DNA of 64,000 bases from contig JAIQDT010000106.1 of the NCBI GenBank assembly GCA_021521415.1, positions 2,593,001-2,657,000 on the forward strand, in the 5' to 3' direction. This DNA is from Bidens hawaiensis (taxonomy: Eukaryota; Streptophyta; Magnoliopsida; Asterales; Asteraceae). Below the pieces are notes generated by a model. The model searched no databases. It was given only the letters and a program-made list of their open reading frames with translations, and was not told the DNA's origin. Both the position numbers and the translations under genes were made by a program. Shown in pieces: positions 12,374 through 24,590 of this stretch. Each line of letters starts with the position of its first letter. Positions within the stretch are counted from its first letter, which is position 1.

Positions 12374-14690
12374 ATGTTTGGTTATGAAGGATTGTTCAAG
12401 CAGTTTCGTGGAATGTATATGACACCCGCCGCACCAATGGTTTCACCTGTTGCTTCTCCACTTGTTCAACCAGATGATGATCAGTCTCTTCTGATGCATG
12501 CTGTTTTGAAAGATCTTGGACATGTTGACATAGCTGCTGCTGCACCCATACAGAATGTACAACCAATGGCTAACCAACAAGCCCCCGTTTGTAATGAGCA
12601 ACCCTCTGCCGACACCACTGAAATGCAAGTTGTTGAAGACACGACTGATTCAGATTCTGATTCATATATGTCAGCCGACAACAATCAAAATGTTCAAGTT
12701 GATCAAGCAGATACACCACCTGCAGAACCAAGTGTGGTGGAATCTGTCCCCATACCTCCCTCAGAAGAAGACAATCAAGGTCCTGCAATGGAGGTTGATG
12801 CATCATGTGTGCAGGTTGAACCCAGTCCAAATGAAACTTCTGATAACACCAACACAACTTCTGTTCCAACTGTCGCTGTTCCATTCTATGACAATCTATG
12901 GGAAGGTCCCATTGCTACAAAACATTTGGTTGACCCACAAGAAGATGGAGCTAATCCTCAACCGAGTGTTTCTGTCCCTGCAACCACTGTCTTTCATCCT
13001 ATAGAGAGCCTGACCATCCAAATTGATGCCACACCAGTCGAGCATGTCGACCAAATTCCACAGCTGCCAATTCATCGTCGACATCCGACTGAGAAAATCA
13101 TCGGAGATCCGCCCGCTGGCATCCAAACACGCAGTACTTCCGGTAACATTAACAGATGTCTTTTTGCTTGTTTTGTTTCTCAGGTGGAACCCAAGGACTA
13201 CAAAGTCGCACTGAAAGACAACTCCTGGGTAGAGGCCATGCAAGACGAGTTGTTACAGTTTAAGAAGCTGAATGTTTGGAGGCTAGTAAAGAAACTAGAA
13301 AATAAAAGGCCGATTGGAACGAAATGGGTGTTCCGAAATAAAAGGGATGACAAGGGGGTGATCATCAGAAATAAAGCCCGGCTTGTGGTACAAGGTTTTT
13401 GGCAACGTGAAGGTCTTGATTACGATGAAGTCTATGCACCGGTGGCCAGACTAGAAGCAATACGCATCTTTCTAGCATACGCCTCGTACATGAACTTCAA
13501 AGTATATCAAATGGACGTGAAGACTGCTTTCTTATACGGGAAAGTAAAAGAAGAGATCTATGTCAGTCAACCTCCAGGTTTTGAGGATACAACTCATCCT
13601 GATCATGTTTACCATCTTGACAAAGCACTATGTTGTCTTCACCAAGCACCTCGTGCATGGTATGCCACACTGGCTGATCATTTGGTGAAAAATGGTTACA
13701 AGAGAGGAATCATCGATCAAACTCTCTTTGTCAAGAAAGTCAACAGTGATTTGATTCTGGTTCAAGTTTATGTCGACGACATCATCTTCGGGTCCACGAA
13801 TGAGGATCTGTGCACGGAGTTTTCCGAGGTTATGCAACAGTGATTTGAGATGAGTTCCTTAGGGGAGATGACTTTCTTCCTGGGCTTACAAGTTGAGTAA
13901 AAGAAGGACGGGACTTTGATTCACTAAGAAAAGTACGTTCAAGACATTGTTCAGAAATTTGGTTTCAAGGACTCATCATCTTTCATGACACCAATCGCCA
14001 CGCGACCTGTTCTAGCTCCTAATCCGTCGGGAAAACCAGTCGATCAACACCTTTACAGGTCAATGATTGGTTCCCTGATGTATCTCACTGCAAGCAGACC
14101 AGACATCATGTTCCCTGTTTGTCAGTGTGCCAGATATCAGTCAGACCCGAGAGAATCCCACATGACGGCTGTCAAGCGTATTTTCAGATACTTGAAGGGT
14201 AGACCGCGTTTGGGTCTTTGGTATCCAAAGGAATCTCCCTTGGAACTTCATGCTTACACCGACAGTGATTATGGGGGATGCAACTTGGACAGAAAGTCTA
14301 CATCTGGTGGATGTCAATTCTTGGGAGATTGGTTGATCTCATGGCAGTGCAAGAAACAAGTCACCGTGTCCACCTCCACAGCAGAAGCCGAGTACATTGC
14401 TGCATCCAGCTGTTGCTCTCAAGTGATATGGATCCAGCATCAGCTGCTGGATTATGGTTTGAATTTCTATGGATCAACGATCAAATGTGATAATGAGGCG
14501 GTCGTTACAATTGTTAAAAACACGGTCCAGCACTCAAGACCAAGCACATTGACATCTGAATACATTTTATTCGTGATTGTTATGATCGTAAGCTTGTTGA
14601 CATAAAAATGGTCCATACTGACTATAACTTTGCAGATCTCTTTACTAAAGCTTTTAGTCATGCCCGATTTTTGTTTCTCGTTGAGTCATT
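12374..14690 (+). pseudogene. pol: copia reverse transcriptase-RNase H with stops
   Basis: The first 270 residues are an acidic, Pro-rich linker. RT begins near 13190 ([12 protein letters not shown]), with [24 protein letters not shown] and the catalytic YVDD at 13769-13780. Stops fall at 13841-13843, about 13898 and about 13925, after which the same frame continues to 14605. RNase H follows: YTDSDYGGCNLDRKST near 14260, then STAEAEYIAA. A frameshift after about 14540 moves the last RNase H block (NFADLFTKAF) into another frame. Several stops stand where related proteins have Gln or Arg, as expected from C-to-T decay of methylated DNA. Confidence 0.88.
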
Positions 14691-14691
14691 G

Positions 14692-16330
14692 GGTATGATT
14701 TCTTTTGAGAAAATCTTATCTTTTCGGTTTTTAAAACTATAAATATGTTTCAAAAATATCACAATTTAGAGGGAGAAAATTGAGTTAAGTTTAACTCACC
14801 AAAAATATTTTCAGTTTGCTTTCAAGAAAAACTAAAACGAGTCATTTGACATAACAAAAAGATTTTACTCCTATTAAAGAAAAATTTCAAAAATTCAAAA
14901 CGTATTATCCCGCTTAGAGGGAGCTCCTTCGTAGAGGGAGTCGTATATTTAAAATTTTCAATTAAGAATTGATCCGACCATGAGGAAAATGATAGTACGT
15001 TGGTTTTGTAATGATTCTAGCGCGTTAAAAGAATAGAAAAAAAGGCTACAAGGTCATTCATAGATGTGTAAGTAGGCTTGATAAACAAGTAAGTATCGGA
15101 TGATATAAACCTAAACTCCTGCCGGTACTAGTGGATATACGATTATGAAGCGGTTGCATGATTCCGTAAAGTCATATTCATGAAGGCAAAAATGTAACTA
15201 TACATGTCATACTCACGCCTCTCTTTACCTAATCACAGTAGTCTTATGAAAGTCAGTGTCAGTCGTTATTTTCATTGAGTCAAGTAAAAAGTCAAGAAAA
15301 GCAAGAAAAAGAAAACAAAAGAATCAGAAAAACAAAAGAAAAAGAGTCAGAAAAGGAGTCAGTCCTAGGAATTTTAACTTCTGCTTTATTTCTTTATTTA
15401 TTTTCGACTCAAGCCTTGGACTTTCTACGTTTGTAGTCATACAAGATCTGATTGTTAAGGCATTGAGTCTTCTGATTTGTTTTATTTTCTTTCTTTTGTT
15501 CAAGCCTTGGACTTTCTCTGCGCGATAATATGGTATTATCCGACCTGATTGTTATGGCCTGAACTTCTGCTTTATTTTAATCTTTCTAGATCGAGTCAAG
15601 TGTGCAAAGCACAAAGTGTCAAGTGTACAGTGTACAATAAGTCAAGTTTGTCAATAAGAATACTGTGATCAACTAATAAAGGTTTAAGTCAAGTTGAGGT
15701 GATATGTTAACACAAAGTAGGCCCGAGATATTATGGAATCAGTAACATGTCTGATTAAGTGAGGACCACATAAGCACTGTACCTAATTGTACTTCAAACG
15801 TATCATTTTTGGCATCAAAACACTTGTCAAGTTAAAAAGGAGGACAATATCTACAGTCAATAATGAACTTGTGTCACAATAATTTCAAAATGAAAACGCG
15901 ATATAGGGCTTTGAAAATTAATATTATTGTTTTTAACTTAGAATGTTTTTAATTTTTTTTTAAATTTATTTTGTTTTTGTTTTCTAAAATATTAAGTATC
16001 TGCATAGTTTAATATATTAAATTTTATTTTTATTTATTTTTATTTATTTTATTTTATTTTATCCTTAATTTTAATTTTAATTTTAATTTTAAATTTTATT
16101 TTTGACTTTATTTTAGTGTCTTCTTTTATTGAGTTTTGTTTTGACAAAAGAGATCGATCGTTCAAATGTTATCGCTTACGGACCAACAAAAGAAAATATT
16201 GCAAAACAAACAAGTGCTTGGATTCGATGGGCAAATGTTTTTCAGGGTTTGAAAATGTAAATTATTTTAAAGACCGAGGACTGAGAGTGTATTTTCGGTG
16301 ATACTCGCGATGTTTTGATCTTATCGCGAG
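14692..16330 (+). other. Non-coding spacer with three polypurine-like motifs
   Basis: No protein similarity. TAGAGGGAG occurs at 14767-14775, 14915-14923 and 14932-14940, and a fourth copy forms the real polypurine tract at 20920-20928. Bases 15250-15530 repeat the words AAGCCTTGGACTTTCT and GTCAAG. Bases 15900-16110 are a long T-rich tract of TTTTATTT/TTTTAATT units. Repeated polypurine tracts are a known Sirevirus hallmark. Confidence 0.7.
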
Positions 16331-16341
16331 ATAGGCTGACC

Positions 16342-16350
16342 CTATATATA
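16342..16350 (+). promoter_or_regulatory. TATA-like box before the accessory region
   Basis: CTATATATAAGGGAAACC is followed by a CT-rich untranslated-leader-like stretch (16370-16440) and an ATG at 16484. The arrangement looks like a plant gene start inside the retroelement. It may drive the accessory region separately from the LTR. Confidence 0.5.
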
Positions 16351-16483
16351 AGGGAAACCTAAAATATCTTTCACTATTCACCAAACACTTTTATCTCTTA
16401 CTCTCTTCTCTCTCTCATCTTCAAATCTTCAAACCCTAAAATCTCTTCAAATTCTTCAACTGATCCTCCTCATTATCACAAGT

Positions 16484-19400
16484 ATGCCGTTGAATCCGGA
16501 GTATCCACCCTCGGTATAACATCAGAACACCATAAATCATTTCATCTTCATGTTTCTGGGTTCTCGTGGATCGAGATGACGGTTCAGATGAACCGTCAGC
16601 TAGATCTATGACTGATCTTCATATGAGATTGATTAATATATTGTGTATAATCTGTTGTTGGACTTATTGATCTTGATTATCATCATTAATTATTAGAATT
16701 AGGGTTGTTTATGTAAAGTTTGTAGATTTAGGTTTTCGTTCAGATGTTCTAAGGATAAATTGACCAAGTAAACAAAGTATGTTCAAGCTCAAACTTTCCA
16801 GAAACTCAATTCGCATCTAGGCAACCATATGAAAAGAAAAAGGAGGATCAAAAGGGGCTAAGTACAGGTTTTCGCATGGATGGGTTTTTCGCTTCGCCTG
16901 GTGATGCGAAGCGAAACATATTTCTGTTTCGCTTCGCATGAGGTCAAGCGAAGCGAAACGTGGATTGTCTGTTTCGCTTTGCATGACTCCATGCAAAGCG
17001 AAATAAGGCTTCATGCGAAAAACCAACACTTAGCCAAATTTTCAGAATCTTAAACCTGAGGCTACTGGACTGTTTTTGAACAAATGAACTGTTAGGACTC
17101 CTGAACTATTTTGGACTTAACCTTTGTACATTATAGACTAATTAACTTGTGAACATACTAAAACTAACTTATCACATGTTTAAACTATAATGTATATTTT
17201 TTTTTAATTATAATTTGTAAATACTTAATGCTTGTGTATATATCTTATTTATTTTGTTCACTTCTCAATGATGATTCTCATGATCTGTTGGTTTAACTTT
17301 CAAGGTCATAATAATTTTTGTGCTCTCGGGCTGCCAAAGGCAAAGACAGACAAAGTATTCACTTCAATGGTCAAAGGGTTCAAGCAATCACCCCTGGCCT
17401 ATGCTATCACCGCCAACCCAGCTGTTTACTATAAATGGATCCTGGACTTCTGGGCGTTTGCCAAGGTTGCCGATGATTCTTTATCCTTCACAACAACCGT
17501 GGCAAGACAGGAGTTGACTATTTCAGAAGCAGACATTAGACGGGTAATGAAGATTGCTGACCAGCCAGATTATACGTATGAAAAAGGACACAAGAAGAAA
17601 CTGGTTGGTTTTGTTGAACAGATGGGATATGACACGGAATGGAGGAGCCTCTAAAAGAGTCATCTTCCACCATACTGGAGGTTTTTATTACACGTAGTCA
17701 CCCAATGTCTGACTGATATCCGTGGAGGATTCGATAGTATGAGTTCAGACTGGATCCGTATTATGTCTGCATTGACTAACAGAGAGAAGTCCAACTACTC
17801 ACAAAGGATATTCTTGTGCATGCTGGGAAACATCAAGAGTGGTACTACATGGCTCATGTACCCGAGATTCGTGCAGCTACTATTAGATGATATGATTCCA
17901 GATGTTCCACGACTGGGGACCAAAAAGGCCAAAGACAAAAAGTCACTTCCCGAGTCGTACCATGTAAATGAGATTAAAGCTTCGGTTTTTGGTGTGTTGC
18001 TGAGCACCAAGTGAAAGGGGCATCAGTATCAAGGACCAAGGCCGGGTCCTAAGTTTGGTTTATTTGAGGAGACAGAGCCTGCTGGGGAAGAGGTGTCTGC
18101 TGAGGGTGAAGATGTTGATGAACCCGAAGCTAAAGGTGGACAAGATTCCAGTGATGAGCCGGCCGAGGATCGAACAAAGGCCAAGCATGACTTGAAGAGG
18201 AAAGTGGCTGAAAAGGGCAAAGTGATAGAACTTGAGGAAGAAGAAGAAGACCGGCCGCCCCTGAAGCGCTTGAGGAGACTTGGAGACTCCCAGAAGTCAA
18301 CCAAGTCTCTTGTCAAGTCTCCCTCGCAAGACAAACCCTCCGACCAACCAAAAATCACCAAAGAAGCCCTGGCCCAAGCCCCAAAACACTAGACGTAACC
18401 AAGATACAAATTCCTACCTACAAGCCACCAAAAACCAAAAAGAAAACCAAAGCCAAGAAAACCAAGACCCTGCTCCATGACTCACCAGAATCCTCACCTG
18501 AACCCTCACCAACAGACCAACCAATTTCAACATTCCTACCCCAAATACCTTCCTTACCACACTCACCACCACAACAACAAACCCAACCCGAACTTTCACA
18601 AGCCTCAACACCACCTACCCAACCAACCTCATCCATATTCACCTCATCGGTTTTCAGCTCACCAATACAAACAACAAGCTTATGGAGCAAAACTGTCATT
18701 ACTTCCCCAACCCAAACCTTCACACCATCTACAACAAAACCAACACCACCCACAACTATAACTTCATCAATCCTTACCCAATCCATCACCCTACCTTTGC
18801 CAACAACCTCACCACCTATAATGTCCACCACCCCACCATCCACCATTATCTCACCAAAACCCATCTCCCGAGGGATGTCTTCAACACCTCCGGTATATGC
18901 CGATCCTATCCTTGATAGGATCGTTGCACTGGAGGAGTCCAACGCTAAGATGGCGGAAAGAGAAATTGTGCTCCTCAAGTTTATTAAGGAAATGAAACAG
19001 AAAGCGTTGGAGGATGAGGCAGAAAAGGCGACTCTGAGGGAAAGGATAAGGGTGTTGGAAGAGCAAAAGGAGGCAAGTGACGCTCTTGCTAAGAATCAAA
19101 GATTGTTGACAAACACCTTCCACACCCGAATCTAGAATCTACAAGCATTAATGAACCGAGAGGCCTCTGAGAACGCTAATCTGAGAGCTGATCACACTAG
19201 ACTTAGAGATAGGCTGACTACACCTGAAAGAGACTTACCAAGTGCTAGTGCTCTTAGATCCAGTGTAAACAAGAAGATAGAAGATGCAACGAGAAGGTGA
19301 GATATTGAAAAGGAAGCTACAAACTCAAGGGTTGGTAATTTGGAAAATCAGCTTGCTTCCTCCGCCTTTCTCGATGCGCTTAGAGCAGAAATGGAGGCCA

Positions 19401-20915
19401 TAAAAGAAAAGATTAAGGAACAAGATCGTCTGAATGAGCTACAGCTCAAGACGAATGAAGACATGGTGAGCAAGTACCAGGTGGCCTCAGACCTCATGGG
19501 CATTCAAGAAAACGAATTTCATGGTCTGGAGGATAGGCTTGACGCTATGTTTGGGACTTGGAGAAGGTCTGGTGAGACTTCTCAAGTCGGTGGTTCACAG
19601 CCTGCCGCATGCCTTTTTGTGACCGTGCGAGGAGTACAGGCTGTTGTGTCTGAAAGAGAGGCGACTGTTCATCGGTTAGTACAACAGGGCGGCCACTCTA
19701 GCGGTGCTGGTGGTGGATATGATGGTGATGAAGAAGATGATGATGAGGAAGAAGACGATGATAATGATGATGTTCATGATAGTTTTGATGAAGATAACGA
19801 TAATGATGATGAAGGTGGAGCAGGTGGAGACGGAGAGGCCGGGGCAGCAAGAGGTGGAGGTGGAGATAACACTCAATCACCTCCACCAGCTCAACATGAT
19901 GTTCAAGACCCTGCTGCTCACGACTCTGCTGGCAAAGTCAGGGAACACGACACACAGATTACTGACATGTATAAAGATTTATTTCCTGATGACTTTGCAG
20001 GTGCTATGGATGACTTTATCGAAGCAGGAAAGAACTTGGAGCAACTTATTGATCGGAATACGGAGGCGAGGGTTGAAGACGATTGCATCAATTACTCACC
20101 AAATCCCGACACTCCTCCTGCTCTAGTTCAAACTACAGAGATTCCTGCTGTTGTTCCCATCTCCACTCCAACTGATGACTTGACCCAGGAACCACTAAAG
20201 AGAAAGAGAAAGAATCATATAGTGTCAAGTCGTACATGCGCCCGTGATCTCATCTATCCTTACCACGCTGATTGTATATGCAAAGTATAACAAGGAGAAC
20301 GTGTGTTGGGCGATTAGGCGATATAGTGGTGATCTGATTTATCTCAACCATCATGAGCTGAAGTCACTACCAGAGCTTGACCTCAATTATCTTCGAAAAG
20401 CTCTAGGTCATGGTGCGGTTGGGAGCACTTTGGATAGTTGGATTCCAGATTATCTTCATCGACAGTCGAAGGTTGATTATAAGCATTTTGAGCCAAATAA
20501 GGGTCAGAAGTACAAGAACCCGAGAGAAATAAACCCAGCCACCGGAGAGCCACGAACCATGTGGAGATACAGGGCACCGAAGAATTGTCATATCATCTAC
20601 CATGGAGAGCCCTTTGTTCCCAACATCCTCTGAGACTTCACAGGCTGGGAATTTGACAACACAACAGGGGAGGCTGTCATACGCTGCAAAGATCTTCCTG
20701 AGATTCGCGTATTTAACGAGCATGAGCTAATGGGGTTGCATATAGAAGATATCAAGAAGCTTTACAATTCACCCCTGGGAACCGTCGAGGACATCGGTCG
20801 TCAGAACACAGACTGGATAGTGGAAGCCTTCAACAAGTTTGTTCGAAGAGTTGTTGAACTTCCACTACCCGAGGACGGCTGGCTTGATTATGACACCGAC
20901 GGATTCCAATACTAA
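16484..20915 (+). pseudogene. Accessory (env-position) coding region, broken
   Basis: A region in the place where Sireviruses carry an envelope-like ORF. I see no signal peptide or membrane segment, so I do not call it an envelope. A 10-codon first exon (16484-16513, MPLNPEYPPS) seems to be spliced to 17305 (acceptor TTTCAAG); the phase does not join cleanly, so the intron is tentative. Bases 17305-18012 resemble the 'putative plant transposon protein' domain, starting HNNFCALGLPKAKTDKVF, with stops at 17652 and 18012. Next come an acidic/basic hinge (18093-18392), a Pro/Thr/His-rich stretch (18480-18850, frame uncertain), a long coiled coil (about 18900-19550), an Asp/Glu-rich tract (19715-19850), and a C-terminal domain with many aromatic residues (about 20270-20915) that ends 15 bp before the 3' LTR. 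At least three further stops or frame changes break it. Confidence 0.6.
16871..17022. repeat. Cluster of GCGAAGCGAAA inverted repeats
   Basis: TTTCGCTTCGC or TTTCGCTTTGC and their complements GCGAAGCGAAA or GCAAAGCGAAA alternate at least six times in 150 bp, together with ATGCGAAA words. The arms can form several nested hairpins. The cluster lies in the presumed intron of the accessory region. Confidence 0.8.
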
Positions 20916-20930
20916 AGACTAGAGGGAGAT

Positions 20931-21305
20931 TGTTAGGTCCCTTTTGTATGTTTTAGTCTTTTGTATTGGTTCGGTTATGTATTTGAGGCCGATTGGTCAT
21001 TTTGTATGTATTAGGCCACGGTCCATTGTAAAGAAGCCCATTGGGCCTTGATGAATATAACTTATGCTTCTAATGCATGCCACCCTATAAATAGGGAGCA
21101 TGCCATGAGAAACACAATCTTTTGCAAAAATTCCCTCTCTCTAACATTCTCTTCTCTCGGCCTTCTCTCTCTTACTCTCTCACCTTTCTTTACAAGAAAA
21201 TAATCTCTAGATCCGAGACCTCTTGGTTGCTTAGTGTGATTTCCGTTAGCACTAAGTTAGGTTGATCCAAAGACGTTGTTAGATCCACCCGAATAGGGAC
21301 CTACA
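20931..21305 (+). repeat. 3' LTR of composite copia element
   Basis: TGTTAGGTCCC to GGGACCTACA, directly after the polypurine tract CTAGAGGGAGAT (20919-20930) and before the target duplication TCTTT (21306-21310). About 14 substitutions and one indel separate it from the 5' LTR. Confidence 0.95.
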
Positions 21306-21310
21306 TCTTT

Positions 21311-21355
21311 AAATCATTTTATATTAAATAAATTAGAATATAAAATTTTCAAGTA

Positions 21356-21401
<46 letters not shown>

Positions 21402-22356
21402 TAAACACTTTAATTTAAACAATAAATTAATTGTTGAAATTTATTTGAAGCATTTCCGAACACTCCTAATGTGAGAATTTACGTTACGTGTGTGTTTGGT
21501 TTATAAGTTCGTTTTGCATTACTATGCTTCCTTTCACCAAATACGTTGCTTAATTTGAGTGATTTATGGAAAATATGGCACATGATTATCGTGTAGTTAG
21601 TTGAAGAATATAAATATAGGTTTCTTGTTTTCGATCTAACTTTGATAGCTTTCTTAATAGTTTATGTTATTACTTTCAAATTAAAATATTCTATGGGTAC
21701 ACGAAATCAATGACCAAATAAAACATAAAATGTTTCTGCAAAGAGCGAGAACTTTTTTTTACACGAAATTTGAAATGTTAATTCGTTGTATTTGATAATA
21801 AATTAGACAAGATGAACCCTTTATACAGAGATGAACCATTGCAGCATTTCAGTTGACGATTCAATGTTGGTTATCACTCAGTAGAAACTTAATTAATTTG
21901 TAACTTTTTAAAGATTGTTTTTCATACAACTTTCAGGCGTCCATGTCATTTTCAATTGTGAAACTTAACATCTCATTGTGAAAAAGAAAGTGTCTATTTA
22001 ATTCAAAAAACAGCTAAGGTTATTATATTGGGTGTCTTTGCTTTTATCTTTACTTTGTCATGTTTTGGTTTCTTGTTGTGATGCTTACTACCAACAAAGT
22101 AGGATAACCGTTAGTGTAAATACACAAACACCACTTCACATATCCTTTACTTTTTAGGTGGCTTTGTGTTGTCACATAAATGTGTAAGTTTCACTTAGCT
22201 ATATATGCGAGATATTTCTCGCACCAAATAATACCAAACATCATATATAATTAACTTGTAATCACTCTTAAAATTACACAAACTATACAAAATAATCGTC
22301 GATCGAGACCAAGTTCCTTTTGTCTTGAACTTGCATTAATATATGGTAGTTTAACC
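21311..22356. other. Spacer between two retroelements, no gene seen
   Basis: AT-rich, with an (AT)n run of about 19 units at 21357-21394. No convincing coding potential. Confidence 0.6.
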
Positions 22357-22601
22357 TGTTAGAAAAGTAAAATAAATAAAAAAGACCAAAAGATCAGTTT
22401 GTTACATCATTCCTTTCTTGGAAGATATCACAGCAAAAAATTAGCAATCAAAGAGTCGTTGCAAGAATCAAGGAATTCACAATTTTCAATTATTGTATTT
22501 TCATCTTTGAACCATGGCCGTATTTATATATTCGGTAGTTTTTCATTTTTTGTATGTAGAGAATACAATTAATAAAATCAATTCTGAATTCCTTTTCAAC
22601 T
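22357..22601 (+). repeat. 5' LTR of second copia element
   Basis: Short 245-bp LTR. A TATA-like GTATTTATATATTC sits at about 22530. The primer-binding site follows without a gap. Confidence 0.88.
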
Positions 22602-22685
22602 TGGTATCAAAGCAATAAATGGTGCTAGGACCATATCCCATTTACACATTATCTACCTTTCTTTCAACTCCCTCAAAACCAAAAC

Positions 22686-24590
22686 ATGTCTGCTGACAAT
22701 AGCTCAGACAATCAAACAAACAGTGACCTTCTCCCAACCAAAACAGCCAACTTCATCAAACATGGTATCAATTCTCAAATCAAAACACAAAAACAAAATC
22801 TTACTGCCAAAAAATCATCTCAGATTGGGGTGGCTTTAGCAACTACCAACAGGCCACGCGAAGAGAATAAGGAAGGGGCAAAATCAGTGGCTGCCGTCGG
22901 TAACTCAGGGGCCACCGGAAACAACGGCCATTCGGTGGCCGGAGATGGTGGATTTGGTGGCGGAGCAAGAGACAGTATCTCCCGATGTATGGCGTCAATT
23001 GGAGATAGAACTGCACATCAAACAAATTGCCACAAAGGTATTAGGTTTGAGAGACTACACTCAAGCCCTCTTATTTGCAACCCTAACTTTATTGATCCCT
23101 TAGTTTTAAAATTACTCAATAACCTCCTTGAAGTAACTAACAACTCTGAGAACCCTCCCCTAAAAATTCTATTATTTATGATACTGGTCAAGAGTATAAT
23201 ATGCTTAAAAATATAGCCCACCGAGGTTCTGATTTTTACAAAAACAACCCACATAAAAATACGGGAGAAGTTAATATGGCCGAAACATGTGAAAATTTAA
23301 ATAAGTCATGGATTTTTTATTGTGGTGCTACCGACACCATGACTTTCGAACTGTCCGACATAATTTCGAATTCTAAACCTAAAATTAATCACATAAAAAC
23401 TGCCAATGGGGGAATGGTTCCCGTAAAATGAGGAGGAACCATTGAAATATCACCTACTTTAAAACTGTTTGTATGTCCCGTCCTTATCACATAAATTATT
23501 ATCTATTAGTCATGTGACAAAAGAATTAAACTGCACGGTTTTAATGCACCCGACCTTCTGTATATTACAAGATATCAGGACCGGAACGATTATTGGGCGT
23601 GGCACCGAACGCCAAGGATTATACTATGTGGAATAAGTGACTCAACATGGAACTGTGATGTTGGCACATGGAACTATTAATAGAGAGGCTTGGCTATAGC
23701 ATAGGAGATTAGGACACGCATCGATCGGCTATTTACACCTTTTATTTCCAAAATTATTTCCTTTAAATGAACCTTTAAATTATGAAACTTGTGTCTTGGC
23801 TAAAAGCCATAGGCATACTTTTAAACCAAATAACACAAAAGCTAATTTACCGTTTTCCCTTATCCATTTGGATGTGTAGGGTCCAACCAAAGTTGTTGGT
23901 GGACAAAATTTTCGTTTTTTTGTTCTCTTTGTTGATGATTGCACTCGTATGACATGGATTTATTTTTTAAAACATAAATATGAAGTTTTTGATAAATTTA
24001 GTATGTTTTATACAATGATTCAAACACAATTTAAAACCAATATCCAAATCCTTCGATCAGATAACGGTGGAGAGTTCATAAATGATTCAATGAAACAATT
24101 CTGTCAAACAAAAGGAATAATCCACCAAACCTCATGCTCCTATACTCCCGAACAAAATGGCACCGTTGAGCGTAAAAACCGAATTCTTTTAGAAATAACT
24201 CGTGCTTTACTGATAGAATCCTAAGTACCTGCGTCCTTCTGGCCCGAAGCTGTCGCCACTGCTACATACCTTATCAATCGGCTACCAACAAAAGCCCTTG
24301 ACCTAAAAACCCCTCTTCAAGCCCTTTCAAAATTCACCAGCCTACCATCTACTCTTACGTTACAACCACGAATATTTGGGTGTTCAGTATTTGTTCACAT
24401 ACCGAAAAGCAATCAAACCAAACTCGATCCATGTGCTGAAAAATGTGTATTTGTAGGCTATGGTGTCAATCAAAAAGGGTACCGCTGCTACAACCCAAAA
24501 AGCCGTCATATATACACTACTATGAATTGTGACTTTCTTGAAACCGAATTCTTTTATACCTCCCAACATAGTGGTCAGGGGGAGAACGAA
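22686..24590 (+). pseudogene. pol: Second copia element: gag remnant, protease, integrase
   Basis: The ATG at 22686 starts MSADNSSDNQTNSD, a copia gag-like N-terminus, but the capsid region and the zinc knuckle are absent, so gag is internally deleted. The protease loop reads WIFYCGATDTMTFE near 23310, so the catalytic Asp is replaced by Tyr. Integrase begins about 23690 and has stops within the HRRLGHAS block and next to the first catalytic Asp (near 23878). The remaining core is RSDNGGEF and YTPEQNGTVERKN, with another stop at 24222. The C-terminal GKQ-like module (FGCSVFVHIPKSNQTKLDP) leads into the RT frame. Confidence 0.83.

Larger units (their letters stand above)
6960..21305 (+). mobile_element. 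14.3-kb composite Ty1/copia (Sirevirus-type) LTR retrotransposon
   Basis: The boundaries are firm: a 374-bp 5' LTR, a 375-bp 3' LTR, and the same 5-bp target duplication TCTTT at 6955-6959 and 21306-21310. A methionine-initiator-type primer site follows the 5' LTR and a polypurine tract precedes the 3' LTR. Order inside: non-coding leader, a second unrelated LTR, gag, protease-integrase, RT-RNase H, 1.6 kb of non-coding DNA, accessory coding region. The integrase-before-RT order is copia. The long gag with CCHC knuckle, the repeated polypurine motifs and the accessory ORF after pol fit the Sirevirus genus. By hand count the LTRs differ by about 14 substitutions and one indel (about 96% identical), so insertion is fairly recent. 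Every ORF is nevertheless broken, so any movement would need proteins from elsewhere. Confidence 0.92.

Noticed and set aside
12443..13243. Several overlapping ORFs on both strands in the pol linker
   Set aside because: They shadow the open frame that leads into RT and lack family motifs.
16484..20915. Envelope glycoprotein
   Set aside because: No signal peptide, no transmembrane segment and no cysteine-rich ectodomain are visible; only the position matches the env-like ORF of Sireviruses.
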